Below, in pieces: positions 34,166 to 44,241 of a DNA stretch of 64,000 nt. Source of the stretch: VXYL01 sp965116935 (GTDB lineage: Bacteria; Pseudomonadota; Gammaproteobacteria; Pseudomonadales; Azotimanducaceae); contig OZ220737.1 in the NCBI GenBank assembly GCA_965116935.1, positions 1,674,001-1,738,000 of the forward strand. The letters are read 5' to 3'. Every line of letters begins with the position of its first letter. Within the stretch, counting starts at the first letter, position 1. Both the position numbers and the translations under genes were made by a program. The notes under the pieces are model-generated. The model saw nothing but the letters and a program-made list of their open reading frames with translations, did not search any database and was not told the origin of the DNA.

Positions 34166-34987
34166 TCAGGTGAAGCAGTGCTCGGGACCCGGAAACGCGC
34201 CCGACTTCACCGCCTCTGCGTATGCCTCGAACGCCCCTTTGAGGCCGTTCGTGCTTTCCGGCAGGAAATTCTTGACGAACTTGGGCACCCGGATGCCGGT
34301 TGGCGTGACGCCGAGCATGTCGTGCATCACCATGATCTGGCCGTCGGTGTGGGGGCCGGCGCCAATGCCGATGACCGGCACTTCGAGCCGCTCGGTGATC
34401 TCTTGGCCGAGTTCCACCGGCACGCATTCCAGCAGGATCACCGACGCACCCGAGTCTTGCAGGATGGTCGCTTCCTCCACCATCGTATGTGCCTGACTCG
34501 GATCCCGCCCCTGCACCCGATAGCCGCCGATGCGATTGATGGACTGCGGCGTCAGCCCCATGTGCGCGCACACGGGAATGCCGCGCTCGGCGAGGAGGCG
34601 AGTGGATTCGCCGAGCCAGGCGCCGCCTTCGAGCTTCACCATGTGGGCGCCGGCACGCATGAGTTCCGCTGCGCTTTCGAGCGACTGGCCCTCGGAGGCG
34701 TAGCTCATGAACGGCAGGTCGGCCATGATCAGCGCGCCCTGATTGCCGCGCCGCACGCAACGCATGTGATACACCATGTCGTCGAGCGTCACCGGCAACG
34801 TGCTGTCGTGGCCTTGCAGCACCATGCCGAGCGAGTCGCCCACCAGCAGCACGTCGACGCCAGCGCTGGAGATCAGCTCGGCGAAGAGCGCATCGTAAGC
34901 GGTGAGCGCGGCGAACTTGCGCCCGCGCGCCTTCATGCGGTTCAACGTGTTGATCGAGACGGGGTTCTTGCGGGCTTGCGAGCTCAT
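34166..34987 (-). CDS. panB: 3-methyl-2-oxobutanoate hydroxymethyltransferase
   Basis: A 273-aa ketopantoate synthase for pantothenate and CoA. It has FAALTAYDALFAELISSAG, VLLVGDSLGMVLQGHDSTLP with metal-binding Asp, MVKLEGGAWL, CAHMGLTPQS and VIGIGAGPHTDGQIMVMHD. ATG start at 34987, 3 nt after the deoxynucleoside kinase stop, as in other gammaproteobacteria. panC is not in the window; coaD, later in the CoA pathway, is 4 kb away. Confidence 0.96.
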   Translation of the reverse strand: MSSQARKNPVSINTLNRMKARGRKFAALTAYDALFAELISSAGVDVLLVGDSLGMVLQGHDSTLPVTLDDMVYHMRCVRRGNQGALIMADLPFMSYASEGQSLESAAELMRAGAHMVKLEGGAWLGESTRLLAERGIPVCAHMGLTPQSINRIGGYRVQGRDPSQAHTMVEEATILQDSGASVILLECVPVELGQEITERLEVPVIGIGAGPHTDGQIMVMHDMLGVTPTGIRVPKFVKNFLPESTNGLKGAFEAYAEAVKSGAFPGPEHCFT

Positions 34988-34990
34988 GGG

Positions 34991-35653
34991 TTACAGCAGG
35001 GTCGGGTTGGGGTTGAAGTATGTGCGCGCGCCCGACACGCCCATCGCCTCGTTTGCGAGCGCGTGGAAGTGTGCGGCGTTGCCGGCGAAGTCGATCTCGG
35101 CGGCGTTCACGATCAAGAGCGGTGCCGCGTCGTAGTCATGGAAAAACCGCGTGTAGGCCTCGCTCAGGCGGCCGAGATAGCCACTGTCGATGCGCGTCTC
35201 ACGTGGGTCGCCTCGGCGCGAGATGCGTTCGAGCAGCACCGAAACGGGTGCCTGCAGGTAGATCACGAGGTCCGGCGTCGGCGGCTCGATGTCGAGGCTC
35301 GCGCTGATGCGGTCGTACAGACCCATCTCGTTGTCGTCGAGCGTCATGCGGGCAAAAAGCCTGTCCTTCTCCATCAGGAAGTCGCTCACGACATCCGCGC
35401 CGAGCAATGGCCCGGCCAGTTCCCCCACCCGGCCGGCGCGGTGCAGCAGGAAGAACAGCTGGGTCGGCAGGGCATAGCGCCGGGGGTTCCTGTAGTACCG
35501 GGCGAGGAAGGGATTGTCGTCCGGTTCGAGCAATGTCGGGCGACCGAGGTGCGCTGCCAGTCGCCGCGCCAGCGTGGTCTTGCCAACGCCAATGGGCCCT
35601 TCCACAGCGATGTGGCCTGGAGGGCGTCGGTCAAGGGTCGAGGCATCGGCCAC
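34991..35653 (-). CDS. Deoxynucleoside kinase
   Basis: A 220-aa P-loop kinase of the deoxyadenosine/deoxyguanosine kinase family. Walker A is GPIGVGKTTLARRL near 20-33. The D-R-motif equivalent lies in DFLMEKDRLFARMTL, the LID in RISRRGDPRE, and Glu-rich base-binding positions in the N-terminal third. Phosphorylates salvage deoxynucleosides. Its coupling to panB is conserved. Start ATG at 35653. Confidence 0.88.
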   Translation of the reverse strand: MADASTLDRRPPGHIAVEGPIGVGKTTLARRLAAHLGRPTLLEPDDNPFLARYYRNPRRYALPTQLFFLLHRAGRVGELAGPLLGADVVSDFLMEKDRLFARMTLDDNEMGLYDRISASLDIEPPTPDLVIYLQAPVSVLLERISRRGDPRETRIDSGYLGRLSEAYTRFFHDYDAAPLLIVNAAEIDFAGNAAHFHALANEAMGVSGARTYFNPNPTLL

Positions 35654-35673
35654 GAGCGTTCATGCAGCAGTGG

Positions 35674-37107
35674 TCACGGAGCGGTGCCTTCGTGGCGTCG
35701 AGCGAGGGACGAAGGGCCGCGGCCTGGGCGCCGCCGCCGGCGACGGCGACGGCGGCGGGAACCGTTCGGCGACGCCGGCGTTGCCTCGCCGTTGTGCTCC
35801 TCCGCGCTGGCCTCGGCCGGCTCCCCCACTTGCTTTTGCCGTTCCGTCCACCACTCGCCGAGTTCTGCCGGCGCGTCGTGAGTGTCCACGCGCAACATCA
35901 GGAAGTCGTAGGCGGCGCGGAAGCGGGGATGTTCGAGCAGCGTTTGCACCTGCTTGGGCGAGCGCTTCTCGAGCTTCGGTTGCAGGTTCCACACGTCGCG
36001 CACGAACAGGGCGTGGCGCTTGGGAATGGAAATGGTGAACTGCTGTTCGGCGATCACCGCATTGGCGACGCGGGCGTTGTCTTGGCCGTTGCCGACCGGG
36101 CCCGTGTGGTCGCAGCGGTCGAGGTATTCGTGCCAGAGGAAGGCGGCAAGCAGGAAGCCGGCGGTTACCGGCTTGTCTTCCGCCAGCCGCGAATCCGTGC
36201 TCTTGAGCGCCGCCTCGGCGATGGGTTCTGCATGGGGCGGAAGCGGCAAGAGGATTTCGATGAGGTCGCGCTCGCGCATGCGCTCGAAGGCGGCGAGGGC
36301 ATGTCCGCTCAGGAAGAGCTTGCCGAACTCGTCGAACAATCGCGCCGGGGCGATGGCTGTCAGGAGTTCGCTCATCGGTGCGATGGCGGCCTCGGTGTCG
36401 GCGTCGAGCGCGAAGCCAAGCTTGGCCTCGAATCGCACGGCGCGGAGGATGCGCACCGGATCTTCGCGAAAGCGCGTCTCGGCATCGCCAATGAGGCGCA
36501 GCTTGCGTGCCCGGATGTCCGCCATGCCGTCGCAGTAGTCGAGCAGGGTGTCGTTGATAGGGTCGTAGTAGAGCGCGTTGACGGTGAAATCACGACGGAA
36601 GGCGTCGTCGTCGATCGTGCCGTAGAGGTTGTCCCGGAGCAGCACGCCCTGGTCCGACAGTTCCTGTTCCTCGCCGGCGCGAGGCGTTGCGGCGGGCTCG
36701 TCGACTTCCGCGTAGCTGGCATCGTCCTCGTCGCCGCCGTTGTCGGCCAGGTCCACCGGGAACTCGTCCTCGTCGGTGTCGTGGGCGCGGCGGAAGGTGG
36801 ACACCTCGATCACCTCCCGCCCGAGACGCACATGGGCGATGCGGAACCGGCGTCCCACCAGCCGCACGCGGCGAAACACGCCGCGCACTTCGTCTGGCGT
36901 CGCGCTCGTGGCAACGTCGAAGTCCTTCGGGGTGAGGCCGATGAGGAGGTCGCGAACACAGCCACCGACCAGATACGCCTCAAAACCGGCGTCCCGCAAC
37001 TGCTCCACGACCGTCACGGCGCTGGCGGAGATGTGCGAACGATCTATGTCGTGTTCGGTGATGCGATTGGGCAAGGAGTTGGTGCGAGAAGTCGGCAGAG
37101 CGCGCAT
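35674..37107 (-). CDS. pcnB: Poly(A) polymerase I
   Basis: A 477-aa class II nucleotidyltransferase that adds 3' poly(A) tails to RNA to aid decay. The head domain has YLVGGCVRDLLIG and DFDVATSATPDE; the B motif is LLRDNLYGTIDDDAFRRDFT. A long acidic insert (about 125-155: DTDEDEFPVDLADNGGDEDD) interrupts the palm compared with E. coli. The C-terminal tail is strongly basic (ten consecutive Arg), as usual for PcnB. ATG at 37107 was taken; the open frame upstream overlaps the regulator gap and lacks family similarity. Confidence 0.93.
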   Translation of the reverse strand: MRALPTSRTNSLPNRITEHDIDRSHISASAVTVVEQLRDAGFEAYLVGGCVRDLLIGLTPKDFDVATSATPDEVRGVFRRVRLVGRRFRIAHVRLGREVIEVSTFRRAHDTDEDEFPVDLADNGGDEDDASYAEVDEPAATPRAGEEQELSDQGVLLRDNLYGTIDDDAFRRDFTVNALYYDPINDTLLDYCDGMADIRARKLRLIGDAETRFREDPVRILRAVRFEAKLGFALDADTEAAIAPMSELLTAIAPARLFDEFGKLFLSGHALAAFERMRERDLIEILLPLPPHAEPIAEAALKSTDSRLAEDKPVTAGFLLAAFLWHEYLDRCDHTGPVGNGQDNARVANAVIAEQQFTISIPKRHALFVRDVWNLQPKLEKRSPKQVQTLLEHPRFRAAYDFLMLRVDTHDAPAELGEWWTERQKQVGEPAEASAEEHNGEATPASPNGSRRRRRRRRRRPGRGPSSLARRHEGTAP

Positions 37108-37150
37108 CTTAAGGCGTAGCGACGAAAAAGGGAAAGCGGGCAAAACCGGC

Positions 37151-38512
<1,362 letters not shown>

Positions 38513-38572
38513 CAGCGCATCATAGCAGCCTGTTCGACTTCGCCGTCTCGGCGAAAGTTCGAAAGGGTGACA

Positions 38573-38627
38573 GGACGGCTTGGGCTGGGGCAAGAAGCGT
38601 TGTCCGAAGGCAACGGTTCTTGTGGCG
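38573..38627. repeat. Dispersed 55-bp hairpin repeat, copy 2
   Basis: Copy of 1789-1843 in the same orientation. Hairpin at 38591-38622: CAAGAAGCGTTG, loop, CAACGGTTCTTG. It lies in the divergent gap between the regulator and coaD, so it is not a terminator of either gene. Confidence 0.75.
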
Positions 38628-38808
38628 ATAGCAGGCGAGGCGCTTGTCTCGGAGCGACGGCATCTGCGTTCCCCCCGCAAGCGCTTCGACCGTTCAAGCC
38701 GCGCCAACGCGCTCGTGCGGCTTTTGTCCTATGATGGCGCCGCCTTCAGCGGCGGCCCCTGCGGCACAGTGCCGTTGCCGCACCACCACATGCAACAAAG
38801 GGTTTGGG

Positions 38809-39282
38809 ATGACCATCGTCGTCTATCCGGGGAGCTTCAATCCCATCACCAACGGCCACCGCGACATCGTCGAGCGCGCCTTGCGCCTGTTCGATCGCGT
38901 GGTCGTCGCCATCGGCACTTCCGCCGACAAGGACCCCGCTTCCTTCCTGTCGGGCCGCATTTCGCTGTGCCAGCAAGCGCTTGAGGAGTTCGGCGACCGA
39001 GTGGAGGTGGAGGGGTTCAACAACCTCTTGGTGGACTATGTGCGCTCGAAGGGGACGCGCTTCGTTGTGCGGGGGCTGCGCACCATGTCCGACTTCGACT
39101 ACGAGTTCCAGATGATCGAGATGAACCAGACCCTCGACAGCGACATGGAATACGTGCTGTTGCCCACCTCGCGGCAATGGTCGTTCCTGTCATCGTCCCG
39201 GGTGCGGGAAATCGCAGGGCTCGGCGGCGACATCTCCGAGTTCGTCCACCCGGCGGTGGTGGAGCACTACAGCAAGCTCTAG
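38809..39282 (+). CDS. coaD: Phosphopantetheine adenylyltransferase
   Basis: A 157-aa enzyme for the penultimate step of CoA synthesis. Starts MTIVVYPGSFNPITNGHRDIV with the TxGH nucleotidyl-transfer motif (TNGH). VVRGLRTMSDFDYEFQMIEMN and FLSSSRVREIAGLGGDI are typical active-site segments. ATG at 38809 with GGGTTTGGG upstream; a longer frame runs 55 codons further without support. Full family length. Confidence 0.97.
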   Translation: MTIVVYPGSFNPITNGHRDIVERALRLFDRVVVAIGTSADKDPASFLSGRISLCQQALEEFGDRVEVEGFNNLLVDYVRSKGTRFVVRGLRTMSDFDYEFQMIEMNQTLDSDMEYVLLPTSRQWSFLSSSRVREIAGLGGDISEFVHPAVVEHYSKL

Positions 39283-39408
39283 ATTCCTTGAGCGGAGCTC
39301 ACTCAAGCTCACGGTCTTCCTTGCGCTTGCGATGGCTTCTTTAGGGGCTTGTTCCCGCCCGTGCCGAGTTCATCGCAACGACCGAAGCAGTTGCGCAGCA
39401 ACTGCCAA

Positions 39409-39453
39409 CGCGCCCGTCAGGGCGCGCCGGGACGGGACAAGCCCGTCCCCTAC
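39409..39453. repeat. Palindromic intergenic repeat (GGGACGGG family)
   Basis: CGCGCCCGTCAGGGCGCG-like stem followed by GGGACGGGACAAGCCCGTCC (from 39429) and CCTACGG. Related hairpins with CGGGAC..GTCCC arms and CTACG occur at 57070-57093 and in looser form near 19683. It fills the gap after coaD; nothing else is seen there. Confidence 0.6.
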
Positions 39454-39560
39454 GGCCCCGTTGCAGCCGGACCGGAAGCGGCGAGTTCCACCGCCGCGAC
39501 GTTCCGCGCGCCTCGTCGATGAGGCGAGGGGTCGCTGGCGCGCCGCACGAAGGGCCGAAA

Positions 39561-40049
39561 TCAGAGCAACGCCGCCCCCGCGTGCCGTCGCTCCAAGTCC
39601 AGCAAGAACCGTTTGGTTGCGAGTCCGCCGCCGAAGCCCGTTAGGGACCCGTCGCTGCCGATGGCGCGATGGCAGGGGATGACGATAGGCAGGGGATTGC
39701 GGCCGTTGGCGGCACCCACGGCACGGCTCGCTTTCGGCCGCCCGACTGCCTTCGCGAGCTCGCCATAGCTTCGCGTTTGGCCATACGGAATCTGCTGCAG
39801 CGCTGCCAGCACGTCGCGCTGGAACGCCGTTCCCGAAGGCGCAAGCGGGAGATCGAAAGAATGCCGCTTGCCTGCAAAGTAATCGCCAAGTTGCCGCGCC
39901 GCCTCGGCGAAAGGCACCGGGTTCTCTGTCCAGTCCTGTTCCGGCCGGACCGCACCGCGTCCGGACGGAAATCCGACCACTTGCAGCGCGTCTTCATCGC
40001 CGGCGAGCAGCAGTTCGCCCACCGGACTCGCTAGCATGGTGTAAAACAT
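39561..40049 (-). CDS. ogt: Methylated-DNA--protein-cysteine methyltransferase
   Basis: A 162-aa suicide repair protein that removes methyl groups from O6-methylguanine. Active-site Cys in PIVIPCHRAIG, preceded by GRPKASRAVGAANGRNP and IPYGQTRSYGELA, which is the DNA-binding helix-turn-helix. ATG at 40049 begins MFYTMLASPVGELLLAG, the family start; the longer frame upstream is antisense to the divergent cupin gene. Confidence 0.95.
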   Translation of the reverse strand: MFYTMLASPVGELLLAGDEDALQVVGFPSGRGAVRPEQDWTENPVPFAEAARQLGDYFAGKRHSFDLPLAPSGTAFQRDVLAALQQIPYGQTRSYGELAKAVGRPKASRAVGAANGRNPLPIVIPCHRAIGSDGSLTGFGGGLATKRFLLDLERRHAGAALL

Positions 40050-40066
40050 CGATTTCGCTCCTCGCA

Positions 40067-41023
40067 ATGCACGAGCCGGATGGACCGCCACGCGCCATGA
40101 CAGATGCGTCGCCACGAGACCCCGCCAGCGTGCCAGCGCCCGCATTGGCGCATGGCCCGGTCGCCCTCGAACCGGTGACAGTGGCAAAGCCATGGGGCTC
40201 GGAAACATGGTACAGCGGCATCGAGCGGCGTGGCGAGAGTCGCGTGTGCCTTGGTGCCAAACGAGTGCCATTGTCCGCGTTCCTCGCTCGGCACGGGCGC
40301 ACGACGCCGCCCATTCTGCTGAAGCGACTCGTTCCGAGCACTGGCCATCTGTATCTGGAAGTGCATCGCACCAAGCACGAGGTCTACGTGGTGGATCGCG
40401 TGGACCCGGCGGCGTGGCCGGACGGCCGCGGCGAACTGCTGTGCGGCGTGAACCCAACGGCGCGTACCGAACTAGGAGACGAGGGCCTGCGCCGTGCCGT
40501 TCTCAATGCGGCACAGGCGGCGGAACGCGGCGAGGCACGGGCGACCACCCTCGATCCGCTCATGCGCCGTCACCGCCTAGCCCCTGGCGACAGCATCGAA
40601 GTGAAGCCCGGCGTACCCCACTCCCTCCGCCGAGGCGTGGAGGTGATCGAGTTCCAAACCCCCGTGTACGAACGCCTCATCCTCGCCGCAAGCCAACCCG
40701 TGCAAACCCAGCACCACTGGGACTCCGCCGCCGCCACCGAGGCCATGCATCTAACGCCCCAACCACCGCCTTGCCCGGCCAGCACAGAGTCGCACCAAGC
40801 CTTAGCAACAACCCCAACCTTCAACGTAACGCGCCATCTCCTCGCCAAAGGCGCAGCCCTGCGGTTGCCGGCGTGGTGCGTCGGCTGGATCGTCCACGGC
40901 GGCCTGCGCGCGCCCGAAACGACCTTCGAGTCTCGCCGTGCCTTCCTCACGCCGCACGCGGCGACGCTCGTTGCGGCCCAGGAAACCGAAGTCCTGGTCG
41001 CACAGGAAGCTGGAATACGGTAG
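40067..41023 (+). CDS. Mannose-6-phosphate isomerase-like cupin
   Basis: A 318-aa protein resembling class I ManA. Zn-site-like segments are PPILLKRLVPSTGHLYLEVH and SIEVKPGVPHSLRRGVEVIEFQTPVYERL; a second cupin half at the C-terminus is weaker. Some classical ligands of ManA (paired Gln-His) are not obvious, so it may have another sugar substrate. Divergent from ogt with an 17-bp gap. The ATG at 40097 (MTDASPR) is an alternative start. Function not certain. Confidence 0.65.
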   Translation: MHEPDGPPRAMTDASPRDPASVPAPALAHGPVALEPVTVAKPWGSETWYSGIERRGESRVCLGAKRVPLSAFLARHGRTTPPILLKRLVPSTGHLYLEVHRTKHEVYVVDRVDPAAWPDGRGELLCGVNPTARTELGDEGLRRAVLNAAQAAERGEARATTLDPLMRRHRLAPGDSIEVKPGVPHSLRRGVEVIEFQTPVYERLILAASQPVQTQHHWDSAAATEAMHLTPQPPPCPASTESHQALATTPTFNVTRHLLAKGAALRLPAWCVGWIVHGGLRAPETTFESRRAFLTPHAATLVAAQETEVLVAQEAGIR

Positions 41024-41139
41024 CAAGCTCACGCCTCAAGACGCGTCGTTTGCGAGGCTTGCAAGGGCAGTAGAACGACGCACGGCCGCCAAAGCACGCG
41101 TGATAAGGTGACGGGCTTTGCGCAAGCGACGGCAGCCGG

Positions 41140-41817
41140 ATGGCCGAGAGCGAACTTATCGTCGAGCAGATCCAGATCGGCCCCATGGCCAACTTTACCT
41201 ACATCATCGGCTCGCGTTCGACGCGCGAAGTGGCGGTGGTGGACCCCGCGTGGGACATCGACGGCCTCCTCGCCCACATAGACGAGCAGGAATACACCCT
41301 CACGGCAGCCCTCGCGACGCACTACCACCCGGATCATATCGGCGGCGGCATGGGTGGGCGCAGCATCGCCGGCGTCGTCGAACTGCTCGAAAAGCGGCCG
41401 GTGAAGATCTACACGCACCGCTCCGAAGCCGATGGCGTGAAGAAGGTCACCGGCGTTTCCGAAACCGACCTCGCCCGCGTCGATTCCGGCGACCGCCTGG
41501 CCATCGGTTCGGTGGAAGTGGAGTTCCTGCACACCCCCGGCCACACCCCGGGTTCGCAGTGTTTCCGCATCCGCAACACCCTCGTCTCCGGCGACACCCT
41601 ATTCATCGACGGTTGTGGCCGGGTGGACCTGCCTGGCTCCGATTCCGAACAGATGTATCACAGCCTGCAAAAGCTCAAGGCGCTGCCGGACGACACGCTG
41701 CTCCTGCCGGGCCACAACTACAGCGCCGTCCCCAACGCCACCATGGGCCAGGCCAAGGAACACAACGCCTACCTTGCCGTGAAAGACCTGCCCACCTGGC
41801 GCCAGATCATGGGCTAG
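41140..41817 (+). CDS. Metallo-beta-lactamase-fold hydrolase (glyoxalase II / persulfide dioxygenase-like)
   Basis: A 225-aa MBL-fold protein. The metal motif THYHPDHIGG (HxHxDH) is at about 67-76, with HTPGHTPGS and LVSGDTLFIDGCGRVDLPGS giving the remaining His and Asp ligands, and LLPGHNYS the last. The CGRVDLPG segment is shared by ETHE1-type sulfur dioxygenases and some glyoxalase-II relatives; the precise substrate (thioester or persulfide) cannot be told here. Start ATG at 41140. Confidence 0.88.
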   Translation: MAESELIVEQIQIGPMANFTYIIGSRSTREVAVVDPAWDIDGLLAHIDEQEYTLTAALATHYHPDHIGGGMGGRSIAGVVELLEKRPVKIYTHRSEADGVKKVTGVSETDLARVDSGDRLAIGSVEVEFLHTPGHTPGSQCFRIRNTLVSGDTLFIDGCGRVDLPGSDSEQMYHSLQKLKALPDDTLLLPGHNYSAVPNATMGQAKEHNAYLAVKDLPTWRQIMG

Positions 41818-41847
41818 TGGCGGCGCAAACCACCCGCTCAACGTGCC

Positions 41848-41876
41848 CCGTAGGGGCGACCCTTGTGGTCGCCCGT
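41848..41876. repeat. Short palindrome (CCGTAGGGGCGAC family)
   Basis: GTAGGGGCGACCCTTGTGG followed by TCGCCC: arms GGGCGACC and GGTCGCCC around CTTGT. The same CCGTAGGGGCGAC head is found at 61144, inside metX. Confidence 0.6.
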
Positions 41877-41961
41877 CTTGGCTTAAGGGTCAACGTCACC
41901 CCAACCCCCACAAGCGCATACTAAAAGGCACAGCCAACGCCCTGACAACGAGGACAGCCGA

Positions 41962-43050
41962 ATGACCAACCCCACCTCCAACCACGCCGTTTCCCCCGCC
42001 GAGGGCCCCATCGCGGTCACCGGTGCGAGCGGCTACATCGGCTCCTGGATCGTCCGGGACTGTGCCGAGCAGGGTTACACCGTGCGCGCCTGCGTGCGCG
42101 ACCCCGCCAACGCCGCCAAGGTGGATCACCTCCTCGCCCTCAACAGCGAGGGCTTGCGTGGCCACGTCGAACTGCGTGCCGGCGACCTCTTCGAGCGCGG
42201 CAGCTACGACGCTGCCTTCGACGGCTGCGCCGCCGTAATCCACGCCGGCGCCGCCGTCGGCTACAACCGCGAGACGCCGCAGGAGGTCTATGACGGCTGC
42301 TTCACCGAGGTGGAGCACGTGCTCGAGTCCGCCCGCAAGGGCGGCATGAAGCGCTTCGTCTTCACGAGCTCCTTCGCCGCCGTGGGGCATCCGCGCCCGG
42401 AAGGCTATGTGTTCACCGAGAAGGACTGGTGCGGCGACAACATTGAGGGCTATCGCGGGCGCTGGACGGAAGAGCAAATCCCGAAGAATCGCGACATCGC
42501 CTATGCCATGGCCAAGGCCAACGCGGAACGCATGATGTATGCCGTGGCGGAAGAGGACGGCTCCTTCGACGCCATGGCCATCCTCCCGCTGCACGTCATC
42601 GGCCCGCTCATGTGCGCCAACCACGACCAAGGCTGGAGCTGGCAGAACTGCATCCGCTACATGATGGCCGGCAAGCCCTACAAGAAATCCCGCGGCGGCC
42701 GGATGCTGTGGAACAACGTCGACGTGCGCGATACGGCCCGCGCCCACCGCCTCTGCGCCGAAAGCACGGTGGCCAAGAACGGCTCCCGCTACATTCTCTC
42801 CGCCACCGACCGCACCGGCGAACTCTACACGTGGCAGATGCAGGCCCGCCTGAAGGAGCTCTATCCCCACGCCCCCGAAATCGGCGGCGAAGAGATGGAC
42901 GGCGACGCCCCCGCCGAGCACACCTACGAATCCCCCCGCTCCTACTGCCTGCTGGCAAAAGAGGAGCTGGGCCTCGAAACGTATTCCATCGACGACACTT
43001 TGCGCGCCACCGTCGATTCGTACTACGCCCTCGGCCTCCTGCCGGCTTGA
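41962..43050 (+). CDS. NAD-dependent epimerase/reductase (extended SDR family)
   Basis: A 362-aa Rossmann-fold protein close to dihydroflavonol 4-reductase/cinnamoyl-CoA-reductase-type SDRs. Cofactor motif is TGASGYIGSWIV at about 20-31. The expected YxxxK is replaced by YAMAKANAERM, with Tyr and Lys in register, and the upstream Ser-rich strand is VFTSSFAAVG. A GAGGA ribosome site precedes the ATG. Substrate unknown; likely a carbonyl reduction in a secondary pathway. Confidence 0.85.
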   Translation: MTNPTSNHAVSPAEGPIAVTGASGYIGSWIVRDCAEQGYTVRACVRDPANAAKVDHLLALNSEGLRGHVELRAGDLFERGSYDAAFDGCAAVIHAGAAVGYNRETPQEVYDGCFTEVEHVLESARKGGMKRFVFTSSFAAVGHPRPEGYVFTEKDWCGDNIEGYRGRWTEEQIPKNRDIAYAMAKANAERMMYAVAEEDGSFDAMAILPLHVIGPLMCANHDQGWSWQNCIRYMMAGKPYKKSRGGRMLWNNVDVRDTARAHRLCAESTVAKNGSRYILSATDRTGELYTWQMQARLKELYPHAPEIGGEEMDGDAPAEHTYESPRSYCLLAKEELGLETYSIDDTLRATVDSYYALGLLPA

Positions 43051-43272
43051 TCTCGCCTTAGGCGCGTTTTGCGCGGCACTCCCCATCGCTCCCGCCGACG
43101 GAGGCCTTTGGGGAGGGCAGGACGCCTTTACAGTTCCATTAGGAAGAGGCGGGATCCGGCGCTCCCGGGCCGTGCCCTTCGAGTAGGAACTCTCGATAGT
43201 TGGTTTGTGCGACATGGCTGAAAATGCAAGCCCGTGTCCCCATTGCGGCTCCAAGTGCGCGATGGTTGGCGC

Positions 43273-43994
43273 ATGGACCACGACGCATCTTGGTCGAGGC
43301 TGTTCGGTCACCCCTTCGTGGCGGCGGATCTCATTCGGCTCGCGCTGCCGAACATGGCGGAACGCCTCGATTTCACAACGCTGAAGCCCCTGCACACTCG
43401 CTGGGCGCGAGTTCGCCCACCCGAACCGCCGGCGCGGGCCGCGTCCGACGCCGACTCGAGGGAGCGAACACGGCCGAGAGTCCGCGCCGGCACTACGCAC
43501 TGCGCACCGGCGATCAGGCTTGGCGAGTCTGGCGGGCGGATGAACCCGGGAGCTCGCTGATCCTGCCGGTCGAGTATCAGTCGAGTCCTGATGGACGCAT
43601 GGGCCTGCATTCGCTGGAGCGGGGCCTCGATGGCGTGGCGGAGCTGCTATGGAAGTCGCTGCCGCCGGAACGAACCCGCCGGCTCATCGACGACCTGATG
43701 GACTGGGTATCGGTGTGCCAGCCGGACGTCACATCAACGATGCTGGAGTCAACAAGGCGCAAGCTCAAGCGCGAGGAGGAACCAACAATGATGGCACTGG
43801 CAAGAATGGGCATCGAGTACCCCCGCAGGCTACGCGCGGAAGGCCGCGCAGAGGGTCTTGTGCAGCAGCGCGCGCTCCTGCTTCGTTTGGCAACGCGGAA
43901 GTTCGATCCGGATTTGAGGGAGAGCTTGGAACCGTTGCTGGCAGCCGTGGACGATGCGGCGCGCTTGGCGGATAGTGGCCGACTGGATCATTGA
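43273..43994 (+). pseudogene. Frameshifted Rpn-family (PD-(D/E)XK / DUF4351) protein
   Basis: The N-terminal part (43273 on, frame 1) reads MDHDASWSRLFGHPFVAADL and LDFTTLKPLHTRW, the usual start of Rpn recombination-promoting nuclease/putative transposase proteins. Homology continues in another frame after about 43420 (VWRADEPGSSLILPVEYQSS and the C-terminal GRAEGLVQQRALLLRLATRKF, the DUF4351-like tail). At least one frameshift, near 43400-43450, separates them, and the middle is diverged. Presumed dead. Similar tail remnants lie at 56.6 and 56.9 kb. Confidence 0.7.
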
Positions 43995-44139
43995 CTGCGA
44001 CACTGCAGACGACCTGCTGGCGCAGGTTTCGGAAGCAGGAAACGGTCGCTGAGACGCGGTTACGAACCCCCGCCCCTGTGGCCCCTTCAATGGAGGACGT
44101 TGACGAGGCGAAAGGCGCTGACGGCGGCGGCGAGAGCTT

Positions 44140-44185
44140 TGCGGGAGGGAGTTTCTGCCCTCGGACGCGCCGATAGGCGCAACCA
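44140..44185. repeat. Partial palindromic intergenic repeat
   Basis: GCGGGAGGGAGTTTCTGCCC then GGACGCGCCGATAGGCGC, a worn member of the GGAGGGAAGGC family, lying 60 bp beyond the 3' end of the PhyH gene. The rest of the 43995-44241 gap shows nothing. Confidence 0.5.
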
Positions 44186-44241
44186 CACGACCCACCCGGC
44201 CGGCTGACGTTGGTTGAGGCAGGAACAGCCCCCCACCGAAC

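Noticed and set aside
41896..43500. 534-codon minus-strand frame opposite the epimerase
   Set aside because: Shadow; Gly/Ala/His-rich and no motif, while the plus-strand SDR is unambiguous.
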